Assembly: GCA_002356515.1 (NCBI GenBank)
Contig: AP017605.1
Coordinates: 6,805,020 to 6,869,019, forward strand
DNA length: 64,000 bases
Source: Mesorhizobium loti
Lineage (GTDB): Bacteria > Pseudomonadota > Alphaproteobacteria > Rhizobiales > Rhizobiaceae
Direction: 5' to 3'
Each line of letters opens with the position of its first letter. Within the stretch, counting starts at the first letter, position 1. A program made the translations under genes and the position numbers. The notes below the pieces were generated by a model that saw nothing but the letters and a program-made list of their open reading frames with translations, was not told the DNA's origin and ran no database searches. Of the stretch, positions 10,317-19,164 are shown piece after piece.

Positions 10317-11564
10317 ATGAGGATGCATAGACGTACAGTGCTCGCGCTCGCCATGTTCACCGGGCTGACCGCGCCTTCTATGGCGCTGGCGGCCGACGAC
10401 ACCATCAAGATCGGCCTGCTCGCCACGTTCGAGGGGCCGTTCACAGTGCTCGGCGAAGACGGCGAGCGCGGCGCCATGACCGCGGTTGCCGAGATGAACG
10501 GCACCGTCGGCGGCAAGAAGATCGAGATCGTCAAGGGTTCGTCCGACGCCTCGCCCGACAGTGCGGTGCGCGCGGCGCGCAAGCTGGTCGAGCAGGACGG
10601 CGTCAAGGTGCTGGTCGGCCCGCTTTCGGGCGACGAGGGGCTGGCGGTCAAGGACTACGCCAAGACCCAGCCGAATGTGACCTTCATCAACGGCACTTCG
10701 GCCGCGCAGGACACCACGCTGCGCAATCCGGCGGAGAATTTCTTCCGCTTCTCGACCGACGGCGCGCAGTGGATGGCCGGCCTCGGCACCTATGCCTTCA
10801 AGGACAAGGGCTACAAGAAGGTCGCCACTGTCGCCGAGGATTATTCCTTCCCCTACACGCAGGTGTTCGGCTTCATGGCCGAGTTCTGCAAGGCGGGCGG
10901 CCACGTGCCGTCGAAATCCTGGGTGCCGATCGGCAACAAGGACTTTTCCTCGGTCATCGCCGCCATTCCTGAAGGTGTCGATGCGATCTATGTCGCGCTC
11001 GGCGGCGCCGATGCCGTCAACTTCCTGACCCAGTACCAGCAAAGCGGCGGCACCGCGCCGCTGATCGGCGGCTCGATCACCGTCGACCAGACCGTGCTGA
11101 CCTCGAAAGGCAAGCTGAAGGATGTGCTGAAGGGAACGCCCTCGGCCGGCCCGACCGCAGACACCAATGACGCGCCGGCCTGGAAGGCCTTCGTCGAGGC
11201 CTACAAGAAGCAGCCGGGTGCCTTCCCGTCACCCTCGCTCTTCGCCCATGGCTACTATGTCGACATGAAGGCGACGCTGCTCGGCCTCGACCAGGTCGGC
11301 GGCGATGTCTCGGACGGCGGCAAGAAGCTGCGCGAGGCGCTGTCGAAACTGTCCTTCGATACGCCGACCGGCAAGGTGTCGCTCGACAAGAACCGCAACG
11401 CCATCGCCGACATCTTCCTGACCGAGGTCACCGAGGGCGCCGACGGCAATCTCCTGAACAAGCTGGTCAAGGTCGTGCCGCAGGTCAACCAGACGCTCGG
11501 CATTCCCGAAGACGAGTTCATGAAGCTCGGCGCGGTCAACCGCGACAATCCGAGCTGCCCGTAA
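10317..11564 (+). CDS. Branched-chain amino acid-type ABC transporter substrate-binding protein
   Basis: A 415-residue periplasmic binding protein of the Leu/Ile/Val-binding (Peripla_BP_6) fold. A Sec signal peptide covers about residues 1-25 (positive RMHRR, hydrophobic core, cleavage after SMALA). The mature part begins DDTIKIGLLATFEGPFTVLGEDGERGA, the standard first-lobe pattern, and includes GPLSGDEGLAVKDYA and VATVAEDYSFPYTQVFGF. The preceding site GGGAGGAAAATC is good. It delivers the unknown substrate to the LivH/LivM-like channel. Its position in the middle of the operon fits a complete dedicated importer. Confidence 0.9.
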   Translation: MRMHRRTVLALAMFTGLTAPSMALAADDTIKIGLLATFEGPFTVLGEDGERGAMTAVAEMNGTVGGKKIEIVKGSSDASPDSAVRAARKLVEQDGVKVLVGPLSGDEGLAVKDYAKTQPNVTFINGTSAAQDTTLRNPAENFFRFSTDGAQWMAGLGTYAFKDKGYKKVATVAEDYSFPYTQVFGFMAEFCKAGGHVPSKSWVPIGNKDFSSVIAAIPEGVDAIYVALGGADAVNFLTQYQQSGGTAPLIGGSITVDQTVLTSKGKLKDVLKGTPSAGPTADTNDAPAWKAFVEAYKKQPGAFPSPSLFAHGYYVDMKATLLGLDQVGGDVSDGGKKLREALSKLSFDTPTGKVSLDKNRNAIADIFLTEVTEGADGNLLNKLVKVVPQVNQTLGIPEDEFMKLGAVNRDNPSCP

Positions 11565-11577
11565 CACCTGATATCGA

Positions 11578-12375
11578 GTGCAGCCGCCAGTGACCGAAAG
11601 CTTCGCAGCAAACCGTCTCCAGAGCACCGGCGCCTATGCGCTGGAGCTCGATGGCGTGGCGCGGCATTTCGGGGCGCTGGTGGCGCTCTCGGGCATCAAT
11701 ATGAGGATCGCGGCCGGCGAACGGCGTGCGGTCCTCGGCTCCAACGGCGCCGGCAAGACGACCCTGTTCAACGCCGTCACCGGCGATTTCATGCCGACGG
11801 CGGGGCGCATCCGCTTCTTCGGCGAGGACATCACCGACCTGCCGCCGCATGAGCGCATCCGGCGCGGCCTGCGCCGCACCTATCAGATATCGCAACTGTT
11901 CAAGGGCCTGTCGGTCCTCGATTCCATCTTTCTCGCCTGCCGTGGCGTCTCGCGCCGGCGGTTCTCGCTGCTGCGCCCGGCTGTGTCGGACGTCAACATG
12001 GTGCAGGCGGAATCGATCCTCAACGCCGTGCATCTGGAAGCCTATCGCGACACGCTGGTGGCGACGCTGAGTCATGGCCAGCAGCGCCAGCTGGAGATCG
12101 CGCTGGCACTGGCCGGCGCGCCGCGCTTCATCCTGTTCGATGAGCCGGCGGCAGGTCTTTCACCGACCGAACGCCGCGACCTCGTCGCCATTCTCAACGC
12201 GCTGCCGAAGCATATCGGCTACATCATCATCGAGCATGATCTCGATGTCGCGCTGCGCGTCTCGGAATATGTCTCGATGATGCACAATGGCCGCCTGTTC
12301 AAGGAAGGCACGCCGCAGGAGATCGAAGCCGATCCCGAGGTTCAGGAAATCTATCTCGGGGGCAAGCATGGCTGA
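11578..12375 (+). CDS. ABC transporter ATP-binding protein (LivG-like)
   Basis: A 265-residue ATPase with all nucleotide-binding motifs: Walker A GSNGAGKTT (about 57-65), signature LSHGQQRQLEIALALA (a typical LivG variant of LSGGQ), Walker B FILFDEPAAGLSP, and switch His in IIIEHDLDVAL. It energises import together with the following LivF-like ATPase. No ATG is available. The start is GTG 11578, or GTG 11590 four codons later. It overlaps the next gene by 8 bp. Confidence 0.9.
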   Translation: MQPPVTESFAANRLQSTGAYALELDGVARHFGALVALSGINMRIAAGERRAVLGSNGAGKTTLFNAVTGDFMPTAGRIRFFGEDITDLPPHERIRRGLRRTYQISQLFKGLSVLDSIFLACRGVSRRRFSLLRPAVSDVNMVQAESILNAVHLEAYRDTLVATLSHGQQRQLEIALALAGAPRFILFDEPAAGLSPTERRDLVAILNALPKHIGYIIIEHDLDVALRVSEYVSMMHNGRLFKEGTPQEIEADPEVQEIYLGGKHG

Positions 12376-14584
12376 GCGCCCCGGGAAGGTGGCCAAGGCC
12401 ATGCTGCGGATCGACGACCTGCAGGTCTTCTATGGCGAAAGCCATGCGCTGCAGGGGGTGTCGCTGACGCTGGAAAGCGGCGTGCTCTCGGTGGTCGGCC
12501 GCAACGGCATGGGCAAGTCGACGCTCTGCAACACCATTGTCGGCCTCAAGCGGGCAAAGTCCGGCTCCATCCGCGTCGACGGCCGCGAGATCACCTCGCT
12601 CGAACCACACGAAATCCACCGCCTCGGCGTCGGCTACGTGCCACAAGGCCGCCGCGTCTGGCCGAGCCTGACGGTCGACGAACATCTGCGTCTCGCCGCC
12701 GGCAACAGGCGCGATGCCAGCTGGACGGTCGAGCGCGTCTACCAGACCTTTCCGCGCCTCGCCGAGCGCCGCACCAATGGCGGCTCGCAGCTGTCGGGTG
12801 GCGAACAGCAGATGCTGGCGATTTCGCGTGCGCTGCTCAGCGATCCCAAGCTTTTGGTCATGGACGAGCCGACCGAAGGCCTGGCGCCGGTCATCGTCGA
12901 CCAGGTCGAGAAGATGCTGGTCGACCTCGCCGCCGAAGGCGAGATGGCGGTGCTGGTCATCGAGCAGAATATCGGCGTGGCGACAGCGGTGTCGAACCAG
13001 GTCGCCATCATGGTCAATGGCCGCATCAACCGGCTGATGGACGCCAAGGCGCTCGCCGCCGACCGCGAGTTGCAGCAGAGGCTGCTTGGCGTCGGCCGCC
13101 ATGCCGAGGAGGCCCCGGTCACGCCGGCGGAAGTCGCGCAGGCAAGGGAACAATTGGCGGAAGTCTATCGCGTCGACCGCGCCGGCGCCGGTTCGGCCAA
13201 GCCGATGCCGCAGAACGGCGTCTATCGTCCGGTCACCGAACTGCCCAACCGCTGGAATGTGCCGGTCACCGAACTGCGCCAGGCGGCGGTCGACAAGACA
13301 GCACCGCAAGACGATCTCAAGAAAATCTTCGCCATTCCCTTCGCCGAGCGCATCGGCAGGACCGTGTTGGTCGTCGGCACCTTCGACACCAAGGGCAAGG
13401 AATTGCGCTTCGTCGCCGACCGGCTGAAGGCGCTCGGTCTGCCCGTGCGCACGGTGGATCTGTCGACATCAGGAAAACCGACCAGCGCCGACGTGCCCGC
13501 CATGCAGGTGGCCGGCATGCACCAGCGAGGTTCGTCCGCCGTCTTCACCAATGATCGCGGCGGCTCGGTCAGCGCTATGGCCGACGCCTTCGCGCGCTGG
13601 ATCGAGCGCGAGCCGCGTATCGGCGGCGTCATCTCGGCCGGCGGTTCCGGCGGCACCACGCTGGCGACCGCGGGCATGCGCGTGCTGCCGGTCGGCATTC
13701 CGAAGCTGATGGTCTCGACGGTGGCGGCCGGCGATGTCGCCAAATATGTCGGCGGCGCCGACATCATGATGTTCCATTCGGTCGCCGACGTGCAGGGGTT
13801 GAACTCGATCACCGAGCAGGTTCTCTCCAACGCCGCGCACGCCATGGCCGGCATGGTCGCGCAACTGCCCAATGCCGAGGCCTGGGAGGCAAAGCGCAAG
13901 CTGGCGCGGCCGGCCGTGGGCATCACCATGTTCGGCGTCACCACGCCCCTGGTGCAAGCGGTGACCAAACGTCTCGAAGCCGATTATGACTGCCTCGTTT
14001 TCCATGCCACCGGAATTGGCGGGCGGGCCATGGAAAATCTTGGAGACTCCCGGCTGCTGTCGGCCTTCCTCGATGTTACCACCACGGAGGTGGCCGACAT
14101 GATCGTCGGCGGGGTGTTCCCGGCAACGGAGGATCGCTTTGGTGCTGCAATCCGCACAGGACTGCCCTATGTCGGCTCGACCGGGGCGCTCGACATGGTC
14201 AATTTCGGTCCGCGCGACAGCGTGCCGGAGAAATTCCGCAGCCGCAAATTCGTCATCCACAATCCCAACGTCACGCTGATGCGCACCACGCGCGACGAGA
14301 ACCGCGCCTTTGGCGAGTGGATCGGCGCGCGGCTCAATGCCATGAACGGCCCAGTGCGCTTCCTGCTGCCCGAAGGCGGCGTCTCGATGCTCGACGCACC
14401 CGGCCAGCCTTTTCATGATCCGGAAGCCGACAACGCTCTGTTCGAGGCGATCGAGAAAACGGTTCGCCGCACACCTTCGCGCCAGGTCGATCGGGTGCGG
14501 GCCAACATCAACGACACGCCTTTCGTCGACGCGGCGATCGCCGCCTTCCACGCGATCACGCCGAAGCTGCAGAGGCGGGCATGA
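12368..14584 (+). CDS. LivF-like ABC ATPase fused to a Tm-1-like (UPF0261) domain
   Basis: A 738-residue two-part protein in one uninterrupted frame. Residues about 12-240 are a LivF-type ATPase: Walker A GRNGMGKST (44-52), signature QLSGGEQQML (141-150), Walker B LLVMDEPTEGLAP and VLVIEQN. A Pro/Ala/Gln-rich linker (about 241-330) follows. Residues about 331-735 match the Tm-1-like ATP-binding/UPF0261 family: VVGTFDTKGKEL, GVISAGGSGGTTLATAGMRVLPVGIPKLMVSTVA, and the C-terminal LPEGGVSMLDAPGQPFHDPEAD. LivF proteins normally end near residue 235, so this is a true fusion. The Tm-1 family is named after a tomato resistance protein; its bacterial role is poorly defined. Start ATG 12368 overlaps the LivG-like stop. 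It ends the ABC operon. Confidence 0.9.
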   Translation: MAERPGKVAKAMLRIDDLQVFYGESHALQGVSLTLESGVLSVVGRNGMGKSTLCNTIVGLKRAKSGSIRVDGREITSLEPHEIHRLGVGYVPQGRRVWPSLTVDEHLRLAAGNRRDASWTVERVYQTFPRLAERRTNGGSQLSGGEQQMLAISRALLSDPKLLVMDEPTEGLAPVIVDQVEKMLVDLAAEGEMAVLVIEQNIGVATAVSNQVAIMVNGRINRLMDAKALAADRELQQRLLGVGRHAEEAPVTPAEVAQAREQLAEVYRVDRAGAGSAKPMPQNGVYRPVTELPNRWNVPVTELRQAAVDKTAPQDDLKKIFAIPFAERIGRTVLVVGTFDTKGKELRFVADRLKALGLPVRTVDLSTSGKPTSADVPAMQVAGMHQRGSSAVFTNDRGGSVSAMADAFARWIEREPRIGGVISAGGSGGTTLATAGMRVLPVGIPKLMVSTVAAGDVAKYVGGADIMMFHSVADVQGLNSITEQVLSNAAHAMAGMVAQLPNAEAWEAKRKLARPAVGITMFGVTTPLVQAVTKRLEADYDCLVFHATGIGGRAMENLGDSRLLSAFLDVTTTEVADMIVGGVFPATEDRFGAAIRTGLPYVGSTGALDMVNFGPRDSVPEKFRSRKFVIHNPNVTLMRTTRDENRAFGEWIGARLNAMNGPVRFLLPEGGVSMLDAPGQPFHDPEADNALFEAIEKTVRRTPSRQVDRVRANINDTPFVDAAIAAFHAITPKLQRRA

Positions 14585-14673
14585 AGAATTGGACTTCGCC
14601 ACCCTACGGGTGGATGTTTGAAAATATCGCCGGTCGCCCCGTGCCGACCGTATTGTCTTGGGGAGGATAGATC

Positions 14674-16860
14674 ATGGACGCGCAGACCTTTGGCGCTTTC
14701 CTGTTGTGGCTGATCATTGCCGCGGTCGTCGTGGTGATCGCCGTCTACATTTTGCGCTGGCTTTATCGCCGCTCGACCAAGGAGACGGCGTTCGTGCGCA
14801 CCGGCTTCCTGGGCGAGAAGGTGGTGGTCAATGGCGGTGCCTTCGTCATCCCGGTGCTGCACGAGATCACTCCGGTCAACATGAACGTGCTGCGCATCGA
14901 GGTGCGGCGCGAGGACGGGCTGGCGCTGATCACCCGCAACCGCATGCGCGTCGATCTGATCGCGGAATTCTTCGTGCGCGTCGGCGCCAGCCGCGAGCTG
15001 GTGGCGGCAGCCGCGCAGACGCTCGGCCGCCGCACGCTGCAGCCGGACAGTCTGCGCGAATTGCTGGAAGGCAAGTTCGCCGGCGCGCTGCGCACCGTGG
15101 CCGCCCAGATGACGCTGGAAGAAATGCACGAGCTGCGCGGCGACTATGCCGCGAAGGTGCGCAGGCTGGCCGAGGAGTCGCTTGCCGCCAACGGCCTGGA
15201 GCTTGAAAGCGTCGCCATCGTCGATCTCGACCAGACCAGCCTCGAATATTTCGACCCGTCCAACGCCTTCGACGCTGAAGGCCTGACGCAGCTGACGGAA
15301 TCGATCGAGACCCGCCGCCGGATGCGCAACGAGATCGAGCAGCGTACGCTGGTCGACATCCGCAACCAGAATCTCGACACCCAGCGCAAGGTGCTGGAGA
15401 TCGACCGCGACACCGAATATGCCCGCCTCGAACAGGAGCGCGAGGTCGAGATCCGCCGCGCCGCGCAGCGTTCTGAGCTGGCCATTGAGCGAGCATTGCG
15501 TGATCAGGAATCCGAGCAGGCACAGCTTTCGTCGCGCGAAGCTGTCGAAAAATCGCGCCTCAACCAGGAGCGCAACATCACCGAAGAGCGCATCAAGAGC
15601 GAGGAAGACACGCAGCGCCGCGAGATCGCGCGCCGCCGTTCGCTCGACGAGACCGAGATGAAGATGCGCGAAATGACCGAGCGCGAGCAGATCGCGCTCG
15701 AACTGTCGTTGGAAAAGGCCCGCATCGAGCGTGAGGGCGCGCAAAGCAAGCTGGAGATAGAACGCAAGAAGCTGCTCGAGGTCGCCGAGTTGGAACGCCA
15801 GATCGCGCTCGCCGAAAAGGCACTGGAAGTGACCAGGGCCGAGGCAGAAAAGCGTCGCGCCGAGATCGTCGAGAACCAGGCGACCGAGACGGCGCGCATC
15901 GCGCAGGAGCGGGTCGTCGACGAGGTTCGCATTGAACGCGAGCGCCATCTCGAAGCGCTGCAGATCGCCAAGCGCCAGGCTTTCGAGGAGGCCGAGATTT
16001 CGGCCAGCGAGGAGGTCGAGCGCGCCCGCATCACCACCGAGCGCGGCATCGAGGAAGCGCGGCTGATCAAGGATCGCGACATCAGGCAGATGGGCGTGGA
16101 GCGCGACCAGAAGATCGAGATCGCTGAGATCCAGAAGGCGATCGACATCGCCAAGAAGACGCAGGAGCGTTCCTCGGCGATCGCGGCTTCCGAGGCGGTA
16201 CGCGCCAAGGCCGTCCAGGCCGAGGAACAGGCTTTCACCGCCCGCGAACGCGAGATCGCCGAGCGCCGCAAGCTGACCGACCTGATAGGCGCACAGCGCG
16301 AGGCCGAGCGCGAGGCGCTGCGCATCACATCCGCAGCGGACGCCGAGATGAAGGCGGCGAAGAGCCTGGCGGAAGCGCAGAAGATCGCCGCGGTCGCGTC
16401 GGCCGAGTCGGAGAAGATCCACGCCCTTGCCGCCGCGCAGCGCTACGAGGTCGACGCCGCCGGCCACCGCCAGCTCAACGAGGCCGAGAACATCCTTTCC
16501 GAAGGCGCGCGGGCCGGTCGCCTGCGCGGCAAATTGCTCGACCACATGGAAGGCATCATCCGCGAGAGCGTCAAGCCGATGGAGAAGATCGACGGCATCA
16601 AGATCCTGCATGTCGATGGCCTCAACGGTGGCACCGGCGGCAACCGCAACGTCACCGACGAGGTGATCGACTCCGCGCTGCGCTACCGGGTGCAGGCGCC
16701 GATGATCGACAATCTGATGAAGGAGATCGGCATCGAGGGCGGCTCGCTCGGCCGCATGACCGACGTGCTGCGCGACGCCAAGGACATTTCCAGCCTGACC
16801 CGCGACAAGAAGGGCAAGGGCAAGGCTGCCAAGGACGACGATGACGACCGCGATCACTGA
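14674..16860 (+). CDS. Flotillin-like SPFH/Band 7 protein
   Basis: A 728-residue membrane-anchored scaffold protein. One N-terminal transmembrane segment (about 5-28) precedes a Band 7/SPFH domain (about 35-200; for example KETAFVRTGFLGEKVVVNGGAFVIPVLHEITPVN). A very long Glu/Arg/Ala-rich helical region (about 210-600) follows, with dense charged heptads typical of flotillin coiled coils. The C-terminal part includes the conserved Gly-rich turn GLNGGTGGNRN and ends KDDDDDRDH. It resembles E. coli YqiK and bacterial flotillins, which organise membrane microdomains. ATG 14674 has a GGGGAGG site. It sits 90 bp after the ABC operon. No NfeD-type partner is adjacent, although many flotillins have one. 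Confidence 0.88.
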   Translation: MDAQTFGAFLLWLIIAAVVVVIAVYILRWLYRRSTKETAFVRTGFLGEKVVVNGGAFVIPVLHEITPVNMNVLRIEVRREDGLALITRNRMRVDLIAEFFVRVGASRELVAAAAQTLGRRTLQPDSLRELLEGKFAGALRTVAAQMTLEEMHELRGDYAAKVRRLAEESLAANGLELESVAIVDLDQTSLEYFDPSNAFDAEGLTQLTESIETRRRMRNEIEQRTLVDIRNQNLDTQRKVLEIDRDTEYARLEQEREVEIRRAAQRSELAIERALRDQESEQAQLSSREAVEKSRLNQERNITEERIKSEEDTQRREIARRRSLDETEMKMREMTEREQIALELSLEKARIEREGAQSKLEIERKKLLEVAELERQIALAEKALEVTRAEAEKRRAEIVENQATETARIAQERVVDEVRIERERHLEALQIAKRQAFEEAEISASEEVERARITTERGIEEARLIKDRDIRQMGVERDQKIEIAEIQKAIDIAKKTQERSSAIAASEAVRAKAVQAEEQAFTAREREIAERRKLTDLIGAQREAEREALRITSAADAEMKAAKSLAEAQKIAAVASAESEKIHALAAAQRYEVDAAGHRQLNEAENILSEGARAGRLRGKLLDHMEGIIRESVKPMEKIDGIKILHVDGLNGGTGGNRNVTDEVIDSALRYRVQAPMIDNLMKEIGIEGGSLGRMTDVLRDAKDISSLTRDKKGKGKAAKDDDDDRDH

Positions 16861-16933
16861 GGTGAGGGTGGTGCTTCCTTGCGCTTCGTTGGGCCGTGCG
16901 AGACGACGTCTTGCGCCTGATTGCCAAGTGGTT

Positions 16934-17075
16934 CCCCCACTCCGTCGCTGCTTCGCAGCGCCACCTCTCCCCCCTCCGGAGGGAGAGGAAAGGAGCCTGC
17001 CGCGGATGGCTCGCGCCCTTCCTCTCCCCCGTCGAGCGGGGGAGAGGTGTCGAGCGAAGCTCGACGGAGTGGGGG
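16934..17075. repeat. Rhizobial-type intergenic palindromic element
   Basis: A 142-bp element in the 279-bp gap after the flotillin gene. Its outer arms are exact inverted repeats, CCCCCACTCCGTCG (16934-16947) and CGACGGAGTGGGGG (17062-17075). Inside are nested hairpins such as CTCTCCCCC/GGGGGAGAG blocks around GTCGAGC. The gap holds no other recognisable feature. Elements of this build are scattered through Mesorhizobium and relatives, which is recalled knowledge and not checked here. Confidence 0.75.
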
Positions 17076-17139
17076 TCGACCTGGCGTGGCGCGAGACAAT
17101 GCATGCGCGGACTGCCATGCCCGCAACCGGCTCGCAAGC

Positions 17140-17577
17140 ATGACCAAGGTCTATGTCTCCTCGGTCATTCCTGCGCCGGCGGCGGAAGTGTGGAAGCTCG
17201 TGCGCAACTTCAATGCATTGCCGAGCTGGGCGCCGTTCGTCGCCGACAGCCGCATTGAGCAGAATGCGCAACCCGACCAGATCGGCTGTATCCGGAGTTT
17301 CACGCTCAGGGATGGCGGCCGCATCCGCGAAAGGCTGCTGGCGTTGTCGGACTACGACCTGTCCTGCAGCTACGCCATCCTCGAAAGCCCGATGGCGGTG
17401 GAGAACTATGTCGCCACCCTCTCGCTGACGCCGATCACCGACGGCAATCTGACGCTCGCCGAATGGCAAGCGGAGTTCGACTGCGCACCGGACCGCGAGG
17501 CCGCCCTGATGCACCAGATCGGCAATGGCGTGTTCCAGACCGCCTTGACCGCGCTGAAACACCGGTTCGGGCGCTGA
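17140..17577 (+). CDS. SRPBCC (START/Bet v 1-like) family protein
   Basis: A 145-residue single-domain SRPBCC protein with the polyketide-cyclase/dehydrase-like pattern: KVYVSSVIPAPAAEVWKLVRNFNALPSWAPF at the N-terminus, then a beta-rich middle (GGRIRERLLALSDYDLSCSYAIL), and a final long helix (about 122-143). Such folds bind hydrophobic ligands in a deep cavity; the ligand is unknown. It closely resembles the N-terminal domain of the next protein (shared GxRxRErLLALSD..LSY..LE.P pattern), suggesting duplication. ATG 17140 gives the canonical domain start; the open frame upstream runs through the palindromic element. The gap to the next gene is 9 bp. Confidence 0.85.
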   Translation: MTKVYVSSVIPAPAAEVWKLVRNFNALPSWAPFVADSRIEQNAQPDQIGCIRSFTLRDGGRIRERLLALSDYDLSCSYAILESPMAVENYVATLSLTPITDGNLTLAEWQAEFDCAPDREAALMHQIGNGVFQTALTALKHRFGR

Positions 17578-17586
17578 CGCCGGCCG

Positions 17587-19107
17587 ATGGTCAAGGTTTG
17601 CCAGAGCACGATCATCGAGGCGCCGGTCGACGAGGTCTGGGCGATCCTGCGCGATTTCAACGGCCATGACCGCTGGCATCCGGCGATCGCTTTCAGCGAG
17701 ATCGAGGGCGGCGAGCCGGTCGATGCGGTAGGCTCCGTGCGCCATTTCCGGCTGAACGACGGCGGGGAGTTGCGCGAGCAATTGCTGGCGCTGTCCGACA
17801 AGGACCGGCGGTTGAGCTATTGCCTGCTCGAAGCGCCGCTGCCGCTGATGGGCTATGTCGCCTCGCTGCGGCTGAAGCCGGTGACCGATGGCGATGCTAC
17901 TTTCTGGGAGTGGCGCTCCGAGTTCCAGCCGCCGGCGCATCGCCGCGACGAACTGGTCAGGCTGGTGACCGAAGACATCTATCAGGCCGGCTTCGCGGCG
18001 GTGCGCAATCTGCTGCGGCGCCGGAGCACGGGCTCACCGGTCGAGACGAGATCGCCTCGAGTGGTTGTCGAGCCGACTCCATCGGTGAAAGTACGGCATT
18101 CCGCGTCAATGGTCGCGGCAGGCCAGGCCGCAACGACCCGTGCGATCGTCGTCGAGCGCTATGGCGGGCCGGAGGAGTTGCAGTTCAAAGAGATCGGACT
18201 GCCGCCGCCCACGCCGAACGAGGTGCGGATCCGCCATACGGTGATCGGCGTCAATTTCATCGACGTCTATTGCCGCACCGGGTTTTTCGACCTCCTGAAG
18301 CCGCCCGGCGTGCCGGGCATGGAAGCGGCCGGCGTCATCGAGGCGGTTGGGCCGGCGGTGTCGGGCTTCTCGGTCGGCGACCGCATCGCCTATGCCTGCC
18401 CGCCGGTCGGCGCTTACAGTGAGCGGCGCAACATGGCGCCCGACCTGCTGGTTCATCTCTCGGACGACATTGCCGATGAGATCGCCGCCGCCTCGCTGCT
18501 CAAGGGCGTCAGCGCCAGTTTCCTGCTGCATGATGTCCACGCGGTGAAGCCAGGCGATATCGTGCTCATCCATGCGGCGGCCGGCGGCATCGGCCAATTG
18601 CTGGTGCAATGGGCTCGTCATCTCGGCGCAACGGTGATCGCGACGGTGTCGAGCGACGACAAGGCGCGCATCGTCGAGCGTCTCGGCGCGCACCATGTCA
18701 TCGTCTACACCCGCGAGAACTTCGCAGACGCCGTCATGCGGCTGACAGCGGGCAGGGGTGCCGATGTCGCCTATGACGCGGTCGGCAACGACACATTCGC
18801 CGGCTCGCTCGCGGCTTTGGCCGTGCGCGGCCATCTCGTCAGCTTTGGCCAGGCTTCCGGACCGATCGGCAATTGGGATATCGGCCGCTTCGCGTCGAAG
18901 TCGCTGACCGTCTCGCGGCCCAACTATGCCCATTACACCGACACGCCGGAAAAGCTTGCGCCGCACGTCGCCAGGTTCTTCCAGGCACTTCGCCAGGGCG
19001 TGGTCCGCGTAGAGGCGCCGACGCGTTACACCCTCGCCAACGCCGCCGATGCGCACCGCGATCTGGAAGCCCGACGCACCACGGGAACCCTGATCCTGCT
19101 GCCGTAG
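17587..19107 (+). CDS. SRPBCC domain fused to quinone oxidoreductase (zinc-independent MDR)
   Basis: A 506-residue fusion. Residues 1-145 are an SRPBCC domain paralogous to the preceding protein. A 40-residue linker (about 146-184, Pro/Ser/Arg-rich) joins it to a medium-chain reductase of the QOR type (about 185-506). The QOR part shows TRAIVVERYGGPEELQF, GVNFIDVYCRTGFF, PGMEAAGVIEAVG, and the NADPH-binding HAAAGGIGQLLVQWAR. It lacks the catalytic zinc ligands, as QORs do. QORs reduce quinones or other alpha,beta-unsaturated carbonyls with NADPH. The linker Met in VRHSASMVAAGQ could be an internal start for a stand-alone QOR, but the frame is continuous with no stop. Confidence 0.85.
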   Translation: MVKVCQSTIIEAPVDEVWAILRDFNGHDRWHPAIAFSEIEGGEPVDAVGSVRHFRLNDGGELREQLLALSDKDRRLSYCLLEAPLPLMGYVASLRLKPVTDGDATFWEWRSEFQPPAHRRDELVRLVTEDIYQAGFAAVRNLLRRRSTGSPVETRSPRVVVEPTPSVKVRHSASMVAAGQAATTRAIVVERYGGPEELQFKEIGLPPPTPNEVRIRHTVIGVNFIDVYCRTGFFDLLKPPGVPGMEAAGVIEAVGPAVSGFSVGDRIAYACPPVGAYSERRNMAPDLLVHLSDDIADEIAAASLLKGVSASFLLHDVHAVKPGDIVLIHAAAGGIGQLLVQWARHLGATVIATVSSDDKARIVERLGAHHVIVYTRENFADAVMRLTAGRGADVAYDAVGNDTFAGSLAALAVRGHLVSFGQASGPIGNWDIGRFASKSLTVSRPNYAHYTDTPEKLAPHVARFFQALRQGVVRVEAPTRYTLANAADAHRDLEARRTTGTLILLP

Positions 19108-19154
19108 CCGAGGGCACCAAGCCCGAGTTTCATTTTTGAGCGTCAATAAATAAT

Positions 19155-19164
19155 TTGACGCGCG
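19155..19164. promoter_or_regulatory. Possible LacI-type operator half of a shared site (TTGACGCGCG)
   Basis: TTGACGCGCG occurs here, upstream of the LacI gene at 19303, and again at 22542-22551, with AT-rich flanks on both sides in both cases. LacI operators commonly centre on CG. The match is only 10 bp and also resembles a -35 box, so this is a weak call. The rest of the gap (19108-19302) holds an AT-rich promoter-like stretch. Confidence 0.35.

Noticed and set aside
14413..17940. Very long open frame (about 1175 codons) on the minus strand
   Set aside because: It lies opposite the flotillin gene and its neighbours. Its product is rich in repetitive Leu/Arg/Asp runs mirroring the Glu/Arg codons of the flotillin coiled coil, matches no family, and crosses three real genes.
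17587..19107. Frameshift or lost stop between separate SRPBCC and QOR genes
   Set aside because: The frame is continuous with a plausible linker and no disrupted motif; kept as a fusion, with the alternative noted for checking.
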